Shown here one piece after another: positions 1 through 11,789 of a DNA stretch of 64,000 nt. How positions within the stretch are numbered: the first letter of the stretch is position 1; every line of letters begins with the position of its first letter. This stretch comes from Pseudotabrizicola sediminis (GTDB lineage: Bacteria > Pseudomonadota > Alphaproteobacteria > Rhodobacterales > Rhodobacteraceae). The DNA lies in contig NZ_RPEM01000001.1 of NCBI RefSeq assembly GCF_004745575.1, forward strand, positions 1-64,000, read 5' to 3'. The notes under the pieces are model-generated. The model did not search any database. It saw only the letters and a program-made list of their open reading frames with translations, and was not told the origin of the DNA. The position numbers and the translations under genes are program-made.

Positions 1-93
1 GAATCACGCCGCAATCGCAAGATCAATGGGTCCTGACCCTAACCATTGGCCTCCATGGTGTTAATGTACCTGTATGTGTTGCGGAGCCTAAAA
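1..93 (+). promoter_or_regulatory. ctrA upstream region
   Basis: This is the leader of ctrA. A GANTC site (GAATC), the target of the CcrM adenine methylase in alphaproteobacteria, sits at 1-5. A Shine-Dalgarno-like GCGGAG at 81-86 lies seven bases before the ATG at 94 and fixes the start. A TTAA half-site resembling half of a CtrA box is at 61-64, but no second half is correctly spaced. The promoter itself probably begins left of the window. Confidence 0.4.
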
Positions 94-801
94 ATGCGAA
101 TTTTACTCGTCGAGGATGATCCAACAACCTCGCGTAGCATAGAATTAATGCTAAGCCATGCCAATCTGAATGTTTATTGCACAGATCTGGGTGAAGATGG
201 CATCGATCTGGCAAAACTTTATGATTACGATCTTATTTTGCTGGACTTGAACCTGCCCGATATGTCCGGACATGAAGTGTTAAGGCAATTGCGCTTGGCG
301 CGAATCGAAACGCCGATTCTGATCCTTTCGGGTACGGATGACACGGATTCTAAGCTCAAAGGCTTCGGGTTCGGGGCGGATGATTACCTGACCAAACCCT
401 TTCATCGCGAAGAACTGGTGGCGCGCATCCATGCGATCATCCGTCGGTCGAAAGGGCACAGCCAGTCGGTGATCGTGACCGGGAAGGTCAATGTGAACCT
501 TGATGCCAAAACGGTCGAGGTGGACAGCAAGACGGTGCATCTGACCGGCAAGGAATACCAGATGCTGGAGCTGCTTTCATTGCGCAAGGGCACCACGCTG
601 ACCAAAGAGATGTTTCTGAACCATCTTTATGGCGGCATGGATGAGCCGGAGCTGAAGATCATCGACGTGTTCATCTGCAAGCTGCGCAAAAAGCTGGCAG
701 AAGCGACGGGCGGGCACAATTACATCGAAACCGTATGGGGCCGGGGCTATGTCCTGCGCGACCCGGTGGGAGAACCGCGCAAGATGGCCGCCAGCGCCTG
801 A
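94..801 (+). CDS. ctrA: Cell-cycle response regulator CtrA
   Basis: OmpR/PhoB-family response regulator of 235 residues. The receiver domain (about 1-115) has the acidic pocket EDD at 7-9, phosphoacceptor D51 in LLDLNLPD, and K101 in LTKPF. A winged-helix DNA-binding domain follows (about 125-230, ending in [12 protein letters not shown]). The nearly invariant MRILLVEDD start and the winged-helix sequence identify CtrA. In Caulobacter CtrA governs replication and division; in Rhodobacteraceae it controls motility and GTA release rather than viability. The C-terminus ends in small residues (MAASA), resembling the ClpXP-exposed tail of Caulobacter CtrA (inference). I start at 94 rather than the in-frame ATG at 46 because the ribosome site and family alignment begin here. 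ligA follows 63 bp downstream. Confidence 0.95.
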   Translation: MRILLVEDDPTTSRSIELMLSHANLNVYCTDLGEDGIDLAKLYDYDLILLDLNLPDMSGHEVLRQLRLARIETPILILSGTDDTDSKLKGFGFGADDYLTKPFHREELVARIHAIIRRSKGHSQSVIVTGKVNVNLDAKTVEVDSKTVHLTGKEYQMLELLSLRKGTTLTKEMFLNHLYGGMDEPELKIIDVFICKLRKKLAEATGGHNYIETVWGRGYVLRDPVGEPRKMAASA

Positions 802-5078
<4,277 letters not shown>

Positions 5079-5103
5079 TCCGAAACGCATTTTGTTCACA
5101 TAT

Positions 5104-5118
5104 GTTCTTAAAAAGTTC
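5104..5118 (+). promoter_or_regulatory. LexA (SOS) box
   Basis: GTTC-N7-GTTC (5104-5107 and 5115-5118, spacer TTAAAAA) is an exact match to the SOS operator known for Rhodobacter and other alphaproteobacteria. A third GTTC at 5094-5097 has a six-base spacing, and GAAC-N7-CAAC at 5142-5156 is a near match on the other face. A weak promoter, TTTACA (5119-5124) then AACAAT (5143-5148) with 18-bp spacing, abuts the box, so LexA binding would block it. The gene controlled is the microprotein at 5176. Confidence 0.75.
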
Positions 5119-5175
5119 TTTACAGGATAACGTTGGCATGAGAACAATATGGCAACACGCATACAGGAGGATGCC

Positions 5176-5295
5176 ATGGTTGCCCAAGTCAAGGAAATCG
5201 TCACCCGGTCCCGCGCCACGTTGATCGAAGATCTGTTGGGCGTGTTTGCCCTGTTTGCGTCGCTGTATCTTTGCCTGTCGCTCACGTCTCTCTGA
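5176..5295 (+). CDS. SOS-controlled 39-residue membrane microprotein
   Basis: A 39-codon gene with an excellent ribosome site (AGGAGG at 5165-5170, five bases before ATG). The first 19 residues are charged and hydrophilic (VKEIVTRSRATLIED). Residues 20-39 (LLGVFALFASLYLCLSLTSL) form one hydrophobic segment, predicting a single-pass inner-membrane peptide with a cytoplasmic N-terminus. It lies behind a LexA box and ahead of a strong terminator, so it is probably transcribed alone on DNA damage. I recognise no homologue. Caulobacter SidA, a tiny SOS-induced membrane inhibitor of division, is a functional precedent, but I see no basis to claim homology. Function is inferred only. Confidence 0.65.
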   Translation: MVAQVKEIVTRSRATLIEDLLGVFALFASLYLCLSLTSL

Positions 5296-5373
5296 CACTG
5301 CCTGCGGTCTGATACCCGCGCGCCCGCATCTGTCCCCAAGTGATGCCATTGCGCGCAACAGATACGCCACTTG

Positions 5374-5408
5374 CCGCCGCCGTCTCTCCGACGTGCGGCG
5401 GTTTTTTT
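5374..5408 (+). terminator. Rho-independent terminator after the microprotein
   Basis: CCGCCGC-CGTC paired with GACG-T-GCGGCGG around the five-base loop TCTCC, followed by seven T residues (5402-5408). It closes the SOS microprotein transcript and separates it from the convergent Fe-S scaffold gene. Confidence 0.8.
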
Positions 5409-5436
5409 ATGCCGGAACGGTCACGCGGGGCAGGGG

Positions 5437-5889
5437 TTAGCCTAGCTGCGCAGCCGCCTCGGCCATCGCAGCGGCCTCTGCCGCGGCCTCGATGGCCAGC
5501 AATATCGACGCATGGCGGTTCTTGTAATCGCAGGCCGGGGTCAGCACGACAAACCCGTCAAACGGCGCGGCGGGCACCGGGCCTGTGCCCTGCAGCATGG
5601 CGCGCAGGGCATCGCGGCCCGTGGCCAGCTCCGCAGCACTGCGCCCGATCACCACTTGTCCCAGCAGGCTGGCGGCGGCTTGCCCCAGCGCGCAGGCCTT
5701 GACGTCCTGACCAAAACCGCTGACCCGGCCATGCTGCATCACCAGATCCACCGTCACGGTCGACCCGCACAGGGGCGAGCGTTTGCGCACTGTCGCTTGC
5801 GCCTCTGGCAAGCGGCCATGGTGTGGAATGTCGGCGGCCAGTTCCAGAATCCGCCCGGAGTAGAGTTTGATCAGGTCACTGTCGCTCAT
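5437..5889 (-). CDS. IscU/NifU-like Fe-S cluster scaffold protein
   Basis: 150-residue member of the IscU/SufU/NifU N-terminal family, which assembles Fe-S clusters on three conserved cysteines. Candidate ligands are C41 (in SPLCGST), C66 (in KACALG) and C120 (in LTPACDYKNRH). These resemble the IscU ligand positions, although the whole is more divergent than housekeeping IscU. In Rhodobacteraceae such proteins often sit beside hisI. The C-terminus is Ala/Glu-rich. The start at 5889 gives MSDSDLIKLYS with AAAAGGAAA ahead of it; longer upstream reading has no ribosome site. Divergent from hisI with a 64-bp gap that must hold both promoters. Whether it acts as scaffold or carrier is not shown. 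Confidence 0.8.
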   Translation of the reverse strand: MSDSDLIKLYSGRILELAADIPHHGRLPEAQATVRKRSPLCGSTVTVDLVMQHGRVSGFGQDVKACALGQAAASLLGQVVIGRSAAELATGRDALRAMLQGTGPVPAAPFDGFVVLTPACDYKNRHASILLAIEAAAEAAAMAEAAAQLG

Positions 5890-5953
5890 CGCGCTTTTCC
5901 TTTTGTCGATCCTTAGATAGACCGATCCTCCGCAGCCGCCAAGGAGAACGCGC

Positions 5954-6325
5954 ATGGCTTTTGATCCTGCCAGCCTGAAATATGATGCACGCGGGCTGAT
6001 CCCCTGCATCGCGCAGGACCATGACAGCAATGAAGTGCTGATGATGGCCTGGATGAATGCGGCTGCGGTTGCGCAGACGCTGGCCACGGGCCGGGTGACC
6101 TATTGGTCGCGGTCGCGGGAGGCGTTCTGGGTCAAGGGGGAAAGCTCTGGCCATGTGCAGCATCTGGTGGAACTGCGGGTGGATTGCGACCGCGATTGCC
6201 TGTTGGTGCGGGTGCATCAGCACGGGCCCGCCTGCCACACCAACCGCCGGTCATGCTTTTATACCGTGGTCCGTGACGGGGCCGAGGTGATTGTCATGGA
6301 ACCTATGGCTGGAGGTGATAGTTGA
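5954..6325 (+). CDS. hisI: Phosphoribosyl-AMP cyclohydrolase HisI
   Basis: Third step of histidine biosynthesis: opens the purine ring of phosphoribosyl-AMP. The 123-residue, stand-alone form (no fused HisE) is typical of alphaproteobacteria. Family signatures are VLMMAWMN, GRVTYWSRSR, WVKGESSGH, the metal-binding run DCDRDCLLVRV, and CHTNRRSCFY at the C-terminus, which together supply the conserved Zn/Mg-binding Cys and Asp residues. A ribosome site (AAGGAGA) precedes the ATG. It is a lone his gene here, divergent from the Fe-S scaffold gene; the other his genes are not in the window. Confidence 0.96.
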   Translation: MAFDPASLKYDARGLIPCIAQDHDSNEVLMMAWMNAAAVAQTLATGRVTYWSRSREAFWVKGESSGHVQHLVELRVDCDRDCLLVRVHQHGPACHTNRRSCFYTVVRDGAEVIVMEPMAGGDS

Positions 6326-6421
6326 CCATAAGCAACCCCTTTTCCCGGCGCTGCCCTTGACCTTCGGGCCGGAAAAGCTCCTATTTGCGCCAGTCCGTTA
6401 CAACCGACAAAGGAACATCCC

Positions 6422-7021
6422 ATGGCTTTCACGCTTCCCGATCTGCCCTATGCCCATGATGCGCTTGCCGCTCTTGGCATGTCGAAAGAGACGCTGGAAT
6501 ATCACCACGACATTCACCACAAGGCCTATGTCGACAACGGCAACAAGCTGATTGCCGGCACCGAATGGGAAAACAAGTCGGTCGAAGAGATTGTCGTCGG
6601 CACCTACAACAAGACCGCCGTTGCGCAGAATGGTATTTTCAACAACGCCAGCCAGCACTGGAACCATGCCCTGTTCTGGGAAATCATGGGCCCGGGTCAG
6701 GTCGCCATGCCGGGCGCGTTGGAAACCGCGCTGACCGAGTCCTTCGGGTCGGTTGACAAATTCAAGGAAGAGTTTTCCGCCGCCGGTGCGGGACAGTTCG
6801 GGTCTGGCTGGGCCTGGCTGGTGAAGGATGCGGATGGCGCGCTGAAGGTCACCAAGACCGAAAACGGCGTCAACCCGCTGTGCTTTGGTCAGACCGCGCT
6901 GTTGGGCTGCGATGTGTGGGAACATTCCTACTACATCGACTTCCGCAACAAGCGCCCGGCCTACCTGACCAACTTCCTTGACAAGTTGGTGAACTGGGAA
7001 GCAGTCGCCGCCCGCATGTAA
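6422..7021 (+). CDS. sodB: Superoxide dismutase, iron type
   Basis: Fe/Mn superoxide dismutase, 199 residues, with metal ligands H28 (EYHHDIHH), H82 (WNHALFW), D164 and H168 (DVWEHSYY). Gln78 in the NNASQHWNH segment matches the active-site Gln position of Fe-type rather than Mn-type enzymes, so iron is favoured, though cambialism cannot be excluded. No signal peptide, so it is cytoplasmic. AAAGGAACATCCC is a good ribosome site. The gene is monocistronic: about 96 bp follow hisI and a strong terminator follows the stop. Confidence 0.95.
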   Translation: MAFTLPDLPYAHDALAALGMSKETLEYHHDIHHKAYVDNGNKLIAGTEWENKSVEEIVVGTYNKTAVAQNGIFNNASQHWNHALFWEIMGPGQVAMPGALETALTESFGSVDKFKEEFSAAGAGQFGSGWAWLVKDADGALKVTKTENGVNPLCFGQTALLGCDVWEHSYYIDFRNKRPAYLTNFLDKLVNWEAVAARM

Positions 7022-7044
7022 GGCCAAGACCTTGATCTGACCGG

Positions 7045-7078
7045 AAAACCCGCGCAAGCCCCGCTTGCGCGGGTTTTT
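7045..7078 (+). terminator. Rho-independent terminator of sodB
   Basis: Perfect 15-bp stem (AAAACCCGCGCAAGC with its complement) around a three-base CCC loop, ending in a T-run at 7074-7078. Starts 24 bases after the sodB stop. Confidence 0.9.
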
Positions 7079-7162
7079 GCTGGGGACAGAGTGTCACACT
7101 TCCGTCGCAGTATTCAGTTCCCATCTGACAGGGGAAAATAAAAAAAACGACAGGAGGGTGCG

Positions 7163-7597
7163 ATGCGGACACAAGAGGCCGGGCGGGGGTGCTGGATTGT
7201 GGTGGTCGATGGGGCCGGGGCGATGATTCTGGAAAACGCCGGCAGCGTGGCCGCACCCGATCTGCGGGTGATCGACCGGATCGAGACGCCGGGGCTGGAT
7301 CAGGGCGCGGACCGCATACCTGCCGGTCCCCAGCGTCCCGAGACAAGCGACCGGGCGCTGCTGGCCGAAACGGCCATGGTGGCCATGCTGATGACGCGGC
7401 TGACCTTTGCGGTGCGCCAGTCGCGCACCACGCGGCTGGCAATTGCCGCCCCGCCGCATCTGCTGGAAGCGATCCGCACCCGGCTGGATGACAGGTTGCG
7501 CAGCCGGGTGGTGATCATGCTGCCCCGCACGCTGACGCAGCATCCGCTCGACAAGATCGTCAGTGTGATGGCCGAAGCGATGGATCGGGCGGCCTGA
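7163..7597 (+). CDS. Host-attachment family protein
   Basis: 144 residues matching the 'host attachment protein' family, named from a plant-associated bacterium but widespread and of unknown biochemical activity. Visible family features are the N-terminal WIVVVDGAGAMILEN strand, the central acidic helix with AETAMVAMLMTRL, the core strand LAIAAPPHLLEAIR, and the near-terminal motif LTQHPLDKI. Cytoplasmic by sequence, with no signal peptide. CAGGAGG lies just before the ATG. A role in host contact should not be inferred from the family name. It converges on the LOG gene; only 41 bp separate the stops. Confidence 0.75.
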   Translation: MRTQEAGRGCWIVVVDGAGAMILENAGSVAAPDLRVIDRIETPGLDQGADRIPAGPQRPETSDRALLAETAMVAMLMTRLTFAVRQSRTTRLAIAAPPHLLEAIRTRLDDRLRSRVVIMLPRTLTQHPLDKIVSVMAEAMDRAA

Positions 7598-7638
7598 TCA
7601 TAAGATTTCTCAGCTTTGCCGCGTAATGTTATGTAAAT

Positions 7639-8193
7639 TCACGTAAATTCGGCATCCAGCCGGGCCAGCAGGCCCGGCACATCGGGAACGGCGGTAAAGG
7701 CGTGGCGCAGATGCGCCTCGGCAAAGCCCTGATCGATGACGTGATCGACAAGCTGGATCAAGGGCTGCCAGTAACCGCCCGTATCCAGCAGGAAAATCGG
7801 CTTGGTGTGCAGCCCGATCTGTCGCCAGGTCAACACTTCGAAAAACTCGTCCAGACTGCCCGCGCCGCCGGGCAGCACCACGATGGCATCCGAGTTCATG
7901 AACATGACCTTCTTGCGCTCATGCATGTCTTCGGTGATGACCAGCTGGCCCAGATCGCGCTTGCCCTGTTCCTTGCCCATCAGATGCGTCGGGATCACCC
8001 CCATGGTCCGGGCCCCGGCGGTCAGGGCGGCGCGCGCCACTTCGCCCATCAGCCCGACATCGCCCGCGCCGTAAACCAGCCGCCAGCCGTGATCTGCAAT
8101 GCCCTGACCCAGCGCGCGCGCGGCAGTCGCATAGTCGGGCGACAGCCCGGGGCGTGATCCGCAGAAGACACAGACAGAACGAAGCGATGTCAT
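7639..8193 (-). CDS. LOG family protein (nucleotide 5'-monophosphate phosphoribohydrolase type)
   Basis: 184-residue Rossmann-fold protein of the LOG ('lonely guy') family, often mis-annotated as lysine decarboxylase. Related enzymes cleave the ribose-5-phosphate from cytokinin or purine nucleotides. The diagnostic PGGxGTxxE motif appears as PGGAGSLDEFFEVL, where E is catalytic, and the N-terminal VCVFCGSRPG and central HERKKVMF motifs are present. The start at 8193 (MTSLRSVCVFCGS) has AAAGGG upstream; reading further upstream gives a Pro/Arg-rich stretch with no homology. Substrate in this organism is unknown. Confidence 0.88.
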   Translation of the reverse strand: MTSLRSVCVFCGSRPGLSPDYATAARALGQGIADHGWRLVYGAGDVGLMGEVARAALTAGARTMGVIPTHLMGKEQGKRDLGQLVITEDMHERKKVMFMNSDAIVVLPGGAGSLDEFFEVLTWRQIGLHTKPIFLLDTGGYWQPLIQLVDHVIDQGFAEAHLRHAFTAVPDVPGLLARLDAEFT

Positions 8194-8324
8194 GACGGCC
8201 CTTTCATGGAATTTTCGTTGCAAGCCCAGTGTTATCGGGGTTCCTATGCAAAGGAAAGCAGGGGCCGGCAACAGGCCCCGCTGACCGGGCCCCTTTTGGG
8301 GTCGGAACGCGACGGGGAAATGAC

Positions 8325-9908
8325 ATGGCGGTCTGGACGGGGAAAGGTGGCGCGGCGCGCGTTGCGGGGGGTGTGGCGGGGCTTGGCGTCGTGGCGGTGG
8401 CGGCCGCTCTGCTGTGGCCCGTGCAGGACGTGACCCAAGACCCAGCACCCGCTGTCGCCGCCGTGCCGGAGGCGGGGGGAACCGTGGCCCCTGTGCAGAC
8501 CACGGCGGCTGCGCCTGCGGCCCCTGCGACGGCACCCGAGGCGCGGGCTGTGCCGATGGTGGAGCCGGAGGTGCAGGCGGTGCCAGAGGCCCCCGCCGCG
8601 CCTGAAGCACCGGCAGAAGTGGGCGCCGCCGTTCCGGCTGACCCTGCCGTGGACAGGCCCGATCCGGTCTTGCCGCGCTTTGACGGGTACCGGATCGAAG
8701 CCGATGGCTTTGCCGTCGTGTCGGGCCGGGCGGCGGCGAGGGCGATGGTGTCTGTGCTGGTGGATGGCCAGGCGGTGGCCGAGGTTCAGGCGGGCGCCGA
8801 TGGCAGCTTTGCCGCACTGTTCACCTTGCTGCCCAATGCACAGCCCAGCCTGATGACGCTGGAGGCGGTGACGCCGGGCGGTGCCGCGGCCGGTTCGGAA
8901 CAATCGGTGGCGCTTGGCCCGATTGCCGGGCCGCAGGATCAGGCCATGGCCCCCGCGATGACCCCTGCGCCAGAGGCGACGCAAGGGCTGGCTCTGTCGC
9001 GCGCGGTGGTGCCGCCCGGGCCGGAGCAGGTGGCGACGGGCCTTGCTTCCGGCGATGGACCGACCCTTGCGGCCCCATCGGCAGACGCTGCACCGCCCCC
9101 CGCGCCGCCGCCGGTGGCTTTGCTGGTGACCCAAGGTGGGGCGACTGTGGTGCAGAGCCCGGTGGTGCAAGATGCTGCGCCGGGTGCGGCTCCAACCGCG
9201 GCAGACGGGGTGCCGGTGCTGCTGGAGGCGATTTCCTATGCACCGGCGGGCGAGGTACAACTGTCGGGCCGGGGCCAGCCCGGCCAGACGGTACGGATCT
9301 ATCTGAACACAGCGCTGGTGGCAGAGGCGGCCATATCGGCGACCGGGTTGTGGCAGGTGACGCTGGGCGATACCGCGCCGCAGCTCTACACGCTGCGGGT
9401 CGATCAGGTGGACGGTGCGGGCAAAGTCTCGGCCCGGTTCGAGACGCCGTTCAAGCGCGAAACGCCCGAGGGTCTGGCGGCGCTGTCGGCTGGGGCCACG
9501 GTGCCGGGCGATGCCGGGAGGCTGGTCGAGCCGGTTCCGGGCGCAGAGCCAGCGACGGACGCGCCACCTGCGGCCCCGTCTTTGACCGAACCGGCGGCGA
9601 TGAGTCCGCCCACCGCAGCAGAGACCGCAGAGCCAGGCGGAACCTTTGCAGGCACCCCCGCCCCGCAAGCCCCCGATGGCACTGCCGCCCCCGCGCCTGT
9701 GACGGCAGATGCTGCGGCCAGCGCGGCGGAGCCGCCGCCGCCGGTCAGCGTCACCGTGCAGCCGGGGTTTACCCTGTGGGGCATCGCGCAGCAGAATTTC
9801 GGCGAGGGCATCCTGTATGTGCAGGTCTATGAGGCCAACCGCGACAAGATCGGCGACCCCGATCTGATTTACCCCGGCCAGGTCTTTACAATTCCCGCCA
9901 AACCCTGA
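8325..9908 (+). CDS. LysM-domain envelope protein with Pro/Ala-rich stalk
   Basis: 527 residues: an N-terminal membrane anchor or uncleaved signal (about 10-28), a long Pro/Ala/Glu-rich low-complexity linker, two Ig-like or carboxypeptidase-regulatory-like beta repeats (near residues 120-180 and 300-365, each ending in YxLR or MTLEAVTPG-type strands), another disordered stretch, then a C-terminal LysM domain (about 478-527, [13 protein letters not shown] through YPGQVFTIP). LysM binds peptidoglycan, so this probably spans from the inner membrane into the wall. Start 8325 follows GGGGAAA; the ORF can extend to 8229 without a ribosome site. An ABC exporter follows after 60 bp. Confidence 0.8.
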   Translation: MAVWTGKGGAARVAGGVAGLGVVAVAAALLWPVQDVTQDPAPAVAAVPEAGGTVAPVQTTAAAPAAPATAPEARAVPMVEPEVQAVPEAPAAPEAPAEVGAAVPADPAVDRPDPVLPRFDGYRIEADGFAVVSGRAAARAMVSVLVDGQAVAEVQAGADGSFAALFTLLPNAQPSLMTLEAVTPGGAAAGSEQSVALGPIAGPQDQAMAPAMTPAPEATQGLALSRAVVPPGPEQVATGLASGDGPTLAAPSADAAPPPAPPPVALLVTQGGATVVQSPVVQDAAPGAAPTAADGVPVLLEAISYAPAGEVQLSGRGQPGQTVRIYLNTALVAEAAISATGLWQVTLGDTAPQLYTLRVDQVDGAGKVSARFETPFKRETPEGLAALSAGATVPGDAGRLVEPVPGAEPATDAPPAAPSLTEPAAMSPPTAAETAEPGGTFAGTPAPQAPDGTAAPAPVTADAAASAAEPPPPVSVTVQPGFTLWGIAQQNFGEGILYVQVYEANRDKIGDPDLIYPGQVFTIPAKP

Positions 9909-9968
9909 ACCGGGTCTGGCCATTCCCGCCCGTTCCCCCTAGATATCAGGGCCGAAAAGAGGCCCCCG

Positions 9969-11780
9969 ATGATTGAACCGACCCCGAAAGACGCCCCGGC
10001 CAGTGGCCTGCAGACCATTGCGCGTGTGATCCCCTATCTGTGGCCTCCGGGTCAGAACTGGGTCAAGCGGCGGGTGGTGGCGTCGCTTTTGCTGCTGGTG
10101 ATGGCCAAGGTCATCTCGGTCTCCACCCCGGCGATCTACAAGCAGGCGGTGGATGCGCTGGCGGGCGATGCGCCGGATACGGCCACCTTGCTGGGGCTGG
10201 CGGCGGTGGGGCTGACAGTGGCCTACGGCATGGCCCGGCTGCTGACGGTGGCGTTCAACGAGGCGCGCGACGCGGTGTTTGTGCGGGTGGGCCAGCGGGC
10301 GCTGCGCCAATTGGCGCTGGAGACGTTTACCCATATTCACCGCCTTTCCTTGCGCTATCACATCACCCGCAAGACCGGGGGTCTGAGCCGGATCATCGAG
10401 CGGGGGGTGAAGGGCGTCGACTTTCTGCTGCGCTTCATGCTGTTGTCGATCGGGCCGCTGATCCTTGAGCTGAGCATGGTGGCCATCATCTTTGCGGTGG
10501 TGTTCGGCTGGCAATATGCGGCGGTGGTGGTGGTGGTGATCAGCATCTACATCACCTTTACCCTGAAGGTCACCGAATGGCGGGTCGCGATCCGGCGCGA
10601 GATGAACGCGCAGGACACCGATGCGAACCAGAAGGCGATCGACAGCCTGCTGAACTATGAAACGGTGAAGTATTTCAACGCCGAAGGGCTAGAGGCGCAG
10701 CGCTATGACATGGCCATGCAGCGCTATGAGGTGGCGGCGGTCAAGACCGGGCTTTCGCTGGCCTTCCTGAACCTTGGGCAGGCGTTCTTCATCACCTCGG
10801 GTCTGGTGATCGTGATGGTGATGGCGGCGCGCGGGGTGCAGCAGGGGGTGCTGACGGTGGGCGATTTCGTCATGGTCAACGCCTATATGATCCAGATCAC
10901 CATGCCGCTGAACTTCCTTGGCACGGTGTACCGCGAGATCCGGCAGGCGCTGGTCGATATGGGCGAGATGTTCGGCCTGTTGGGCCAGCCTGCCGAGGTG
11001 GTGGACAAGCCCGGTGCGCCGGATCTGGCGGTCACCAAGGGTGAGGTCACTTTTGACGATGTGCGCTTTGATTACGACCCGACCCGGCCGATCCTGAAAG
11101 GCGTCAGCTTTACCGTGGCACCGGGCCAGCGGATTGCGCTGGTCGGGCCATCGGGGTCGGGCAAGTCGACCATCGGGCGGTTGTTGTTCCGGTTCTATGA
11201 TGTGACCAACGGCGCAATCCGCATCGACGGGCAGGATCTGCGCGATGTGACGCAGACCAGCATCCACGGCCAGATCGGCGTGGTGCCGCAGGATACGGTG
11301 CTGTTCAACGACACGGTCTATTACAACATCGCATATGGCCGCGCCGGGGCCACGCGGGATGAAGTGGAGGCGGCGGCACGGGCTGCGCGCATCCACGACT
11401 TCATCGTGTCTTTGCCCGAAGGGTACGAGACCACGGTGGGCGAACGCGGTCTGAAGCTGTCGGGCGGCGAGAAACAGCGCGTGGGCATTGCGCGGACCTT
11501 GCTGAAAAACCCGCCGATCCTGATTCTGGATGAGGCGACCAGTGCCTTGGACACCCAAACCGAGCGCGACATTCAGGACAGTCTGCTGCTGATGGGGCAG
11601 GGCCGTTCGGTGATCACCATCGCGCACCGGCTGTCCACCATTGCCGATGCCGACCGGATCATCGTGCTGGAAGCGGGCGAGATTGTGGAACAGGGCACGC
11701 ATGAGGTGCTGCTGGCCAACGGCGGGCGCTATTCCGCGATGTGGGCGCGGCAATCGGCGGAAGAGGAAGAGGCGGCGTAA
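9969..11780 (+). CDS. ABC exporter, Atm1/HMT1 (ABCB7) type
   Basis: 603-residue fused half-transporter: a six-helix membrane domain (about 30-320) and an ATPase domain (about 355-595). The nucleotide-binding domain has Walker A GPSGSGKST (about 393-401), the signature LSGGEKQR, Walker B ILILDEATSALD, and the H-loop AHRLST. The membrane-domain motif NYETVKYFNAE and the segment ALETFTHIHRLSLRYHITRKTGG are characteristic of Atm1/ABCB7, which exports glutathione-linked sulfur or metal conjugates in mitochondria and alphaproteobacteria. It would work as a homodimer in the inner membrane. Substrate here is inferred. Ends 10 bp before the convergent RND permease stop. Confidence 0.9.
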   Translation: MIEPTPKDAPASGLQTIARVIPYLWPPGQNWVKRRVVASLLLLVMAKVISVSTPAIYKQAVDALAGDAPDTATLLGLAAVGLTVAYGMARLLTVAFNEARDAVFVRVGQRALRQLALETFTHIHRLSLRYHITRKTGGLSRIIERGVKGVDFLLRFMLLSIGPLILELSMVAIIFAVVFGWQYAAVVVVVISIYITFTLKVTEWRVAIRREMNAQDTDANQKAIDSLLNYETVKYFNAEGLEAQRYDMAMQRYEVAAVKTGLSLAFLNLGQAFFITSGLVIVMVMAARGVQQGVLTVGDFVMVNAYMIQITMPLNFLGTVYREIRQALVDMGEMFGLLGQPAEVVDKPGAPDLAVTKGEVTFDDVRFDYDPTRPILKGVSFTVAPGQRIALVGPSGSGKSTIGRLLFRFYDVTNGAIRIDGQDLRDVTQTSIHGQIGVVPQDTVLFNDTVYYNIAYGRAGATRDEVEAAARAARIHDFIVSLPEGYETTVGERGLKLSGGEKQRVGIARTLLKNPPILILDEATSALDTQTERDIQDSLLLMGQGRSVITIAHRLSTIADADRIIVLEAGEIVEQGTHEVLLANGGRYSAMWARQSAEEEEAA

Positions 11781-11789
11781 GCGCCCCCG

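Noticed and set aside
5176-5295. Calling the SOS microprotein a SidA homologue.
   Set aside because: Only size, membrane segment and regulation agree. I cannot show sequence homology, so it stays a functional analogy.
8229-9923. Long ORFs overlapping the LysM gene in other frames, including a 559-residue antisense ORF.
   Set aside because: Arg/His-rich, no ribosome site, produced by high GC at third codon positions. Similar shadows occur over ligA, recG, tkt, purL and the RND genes.
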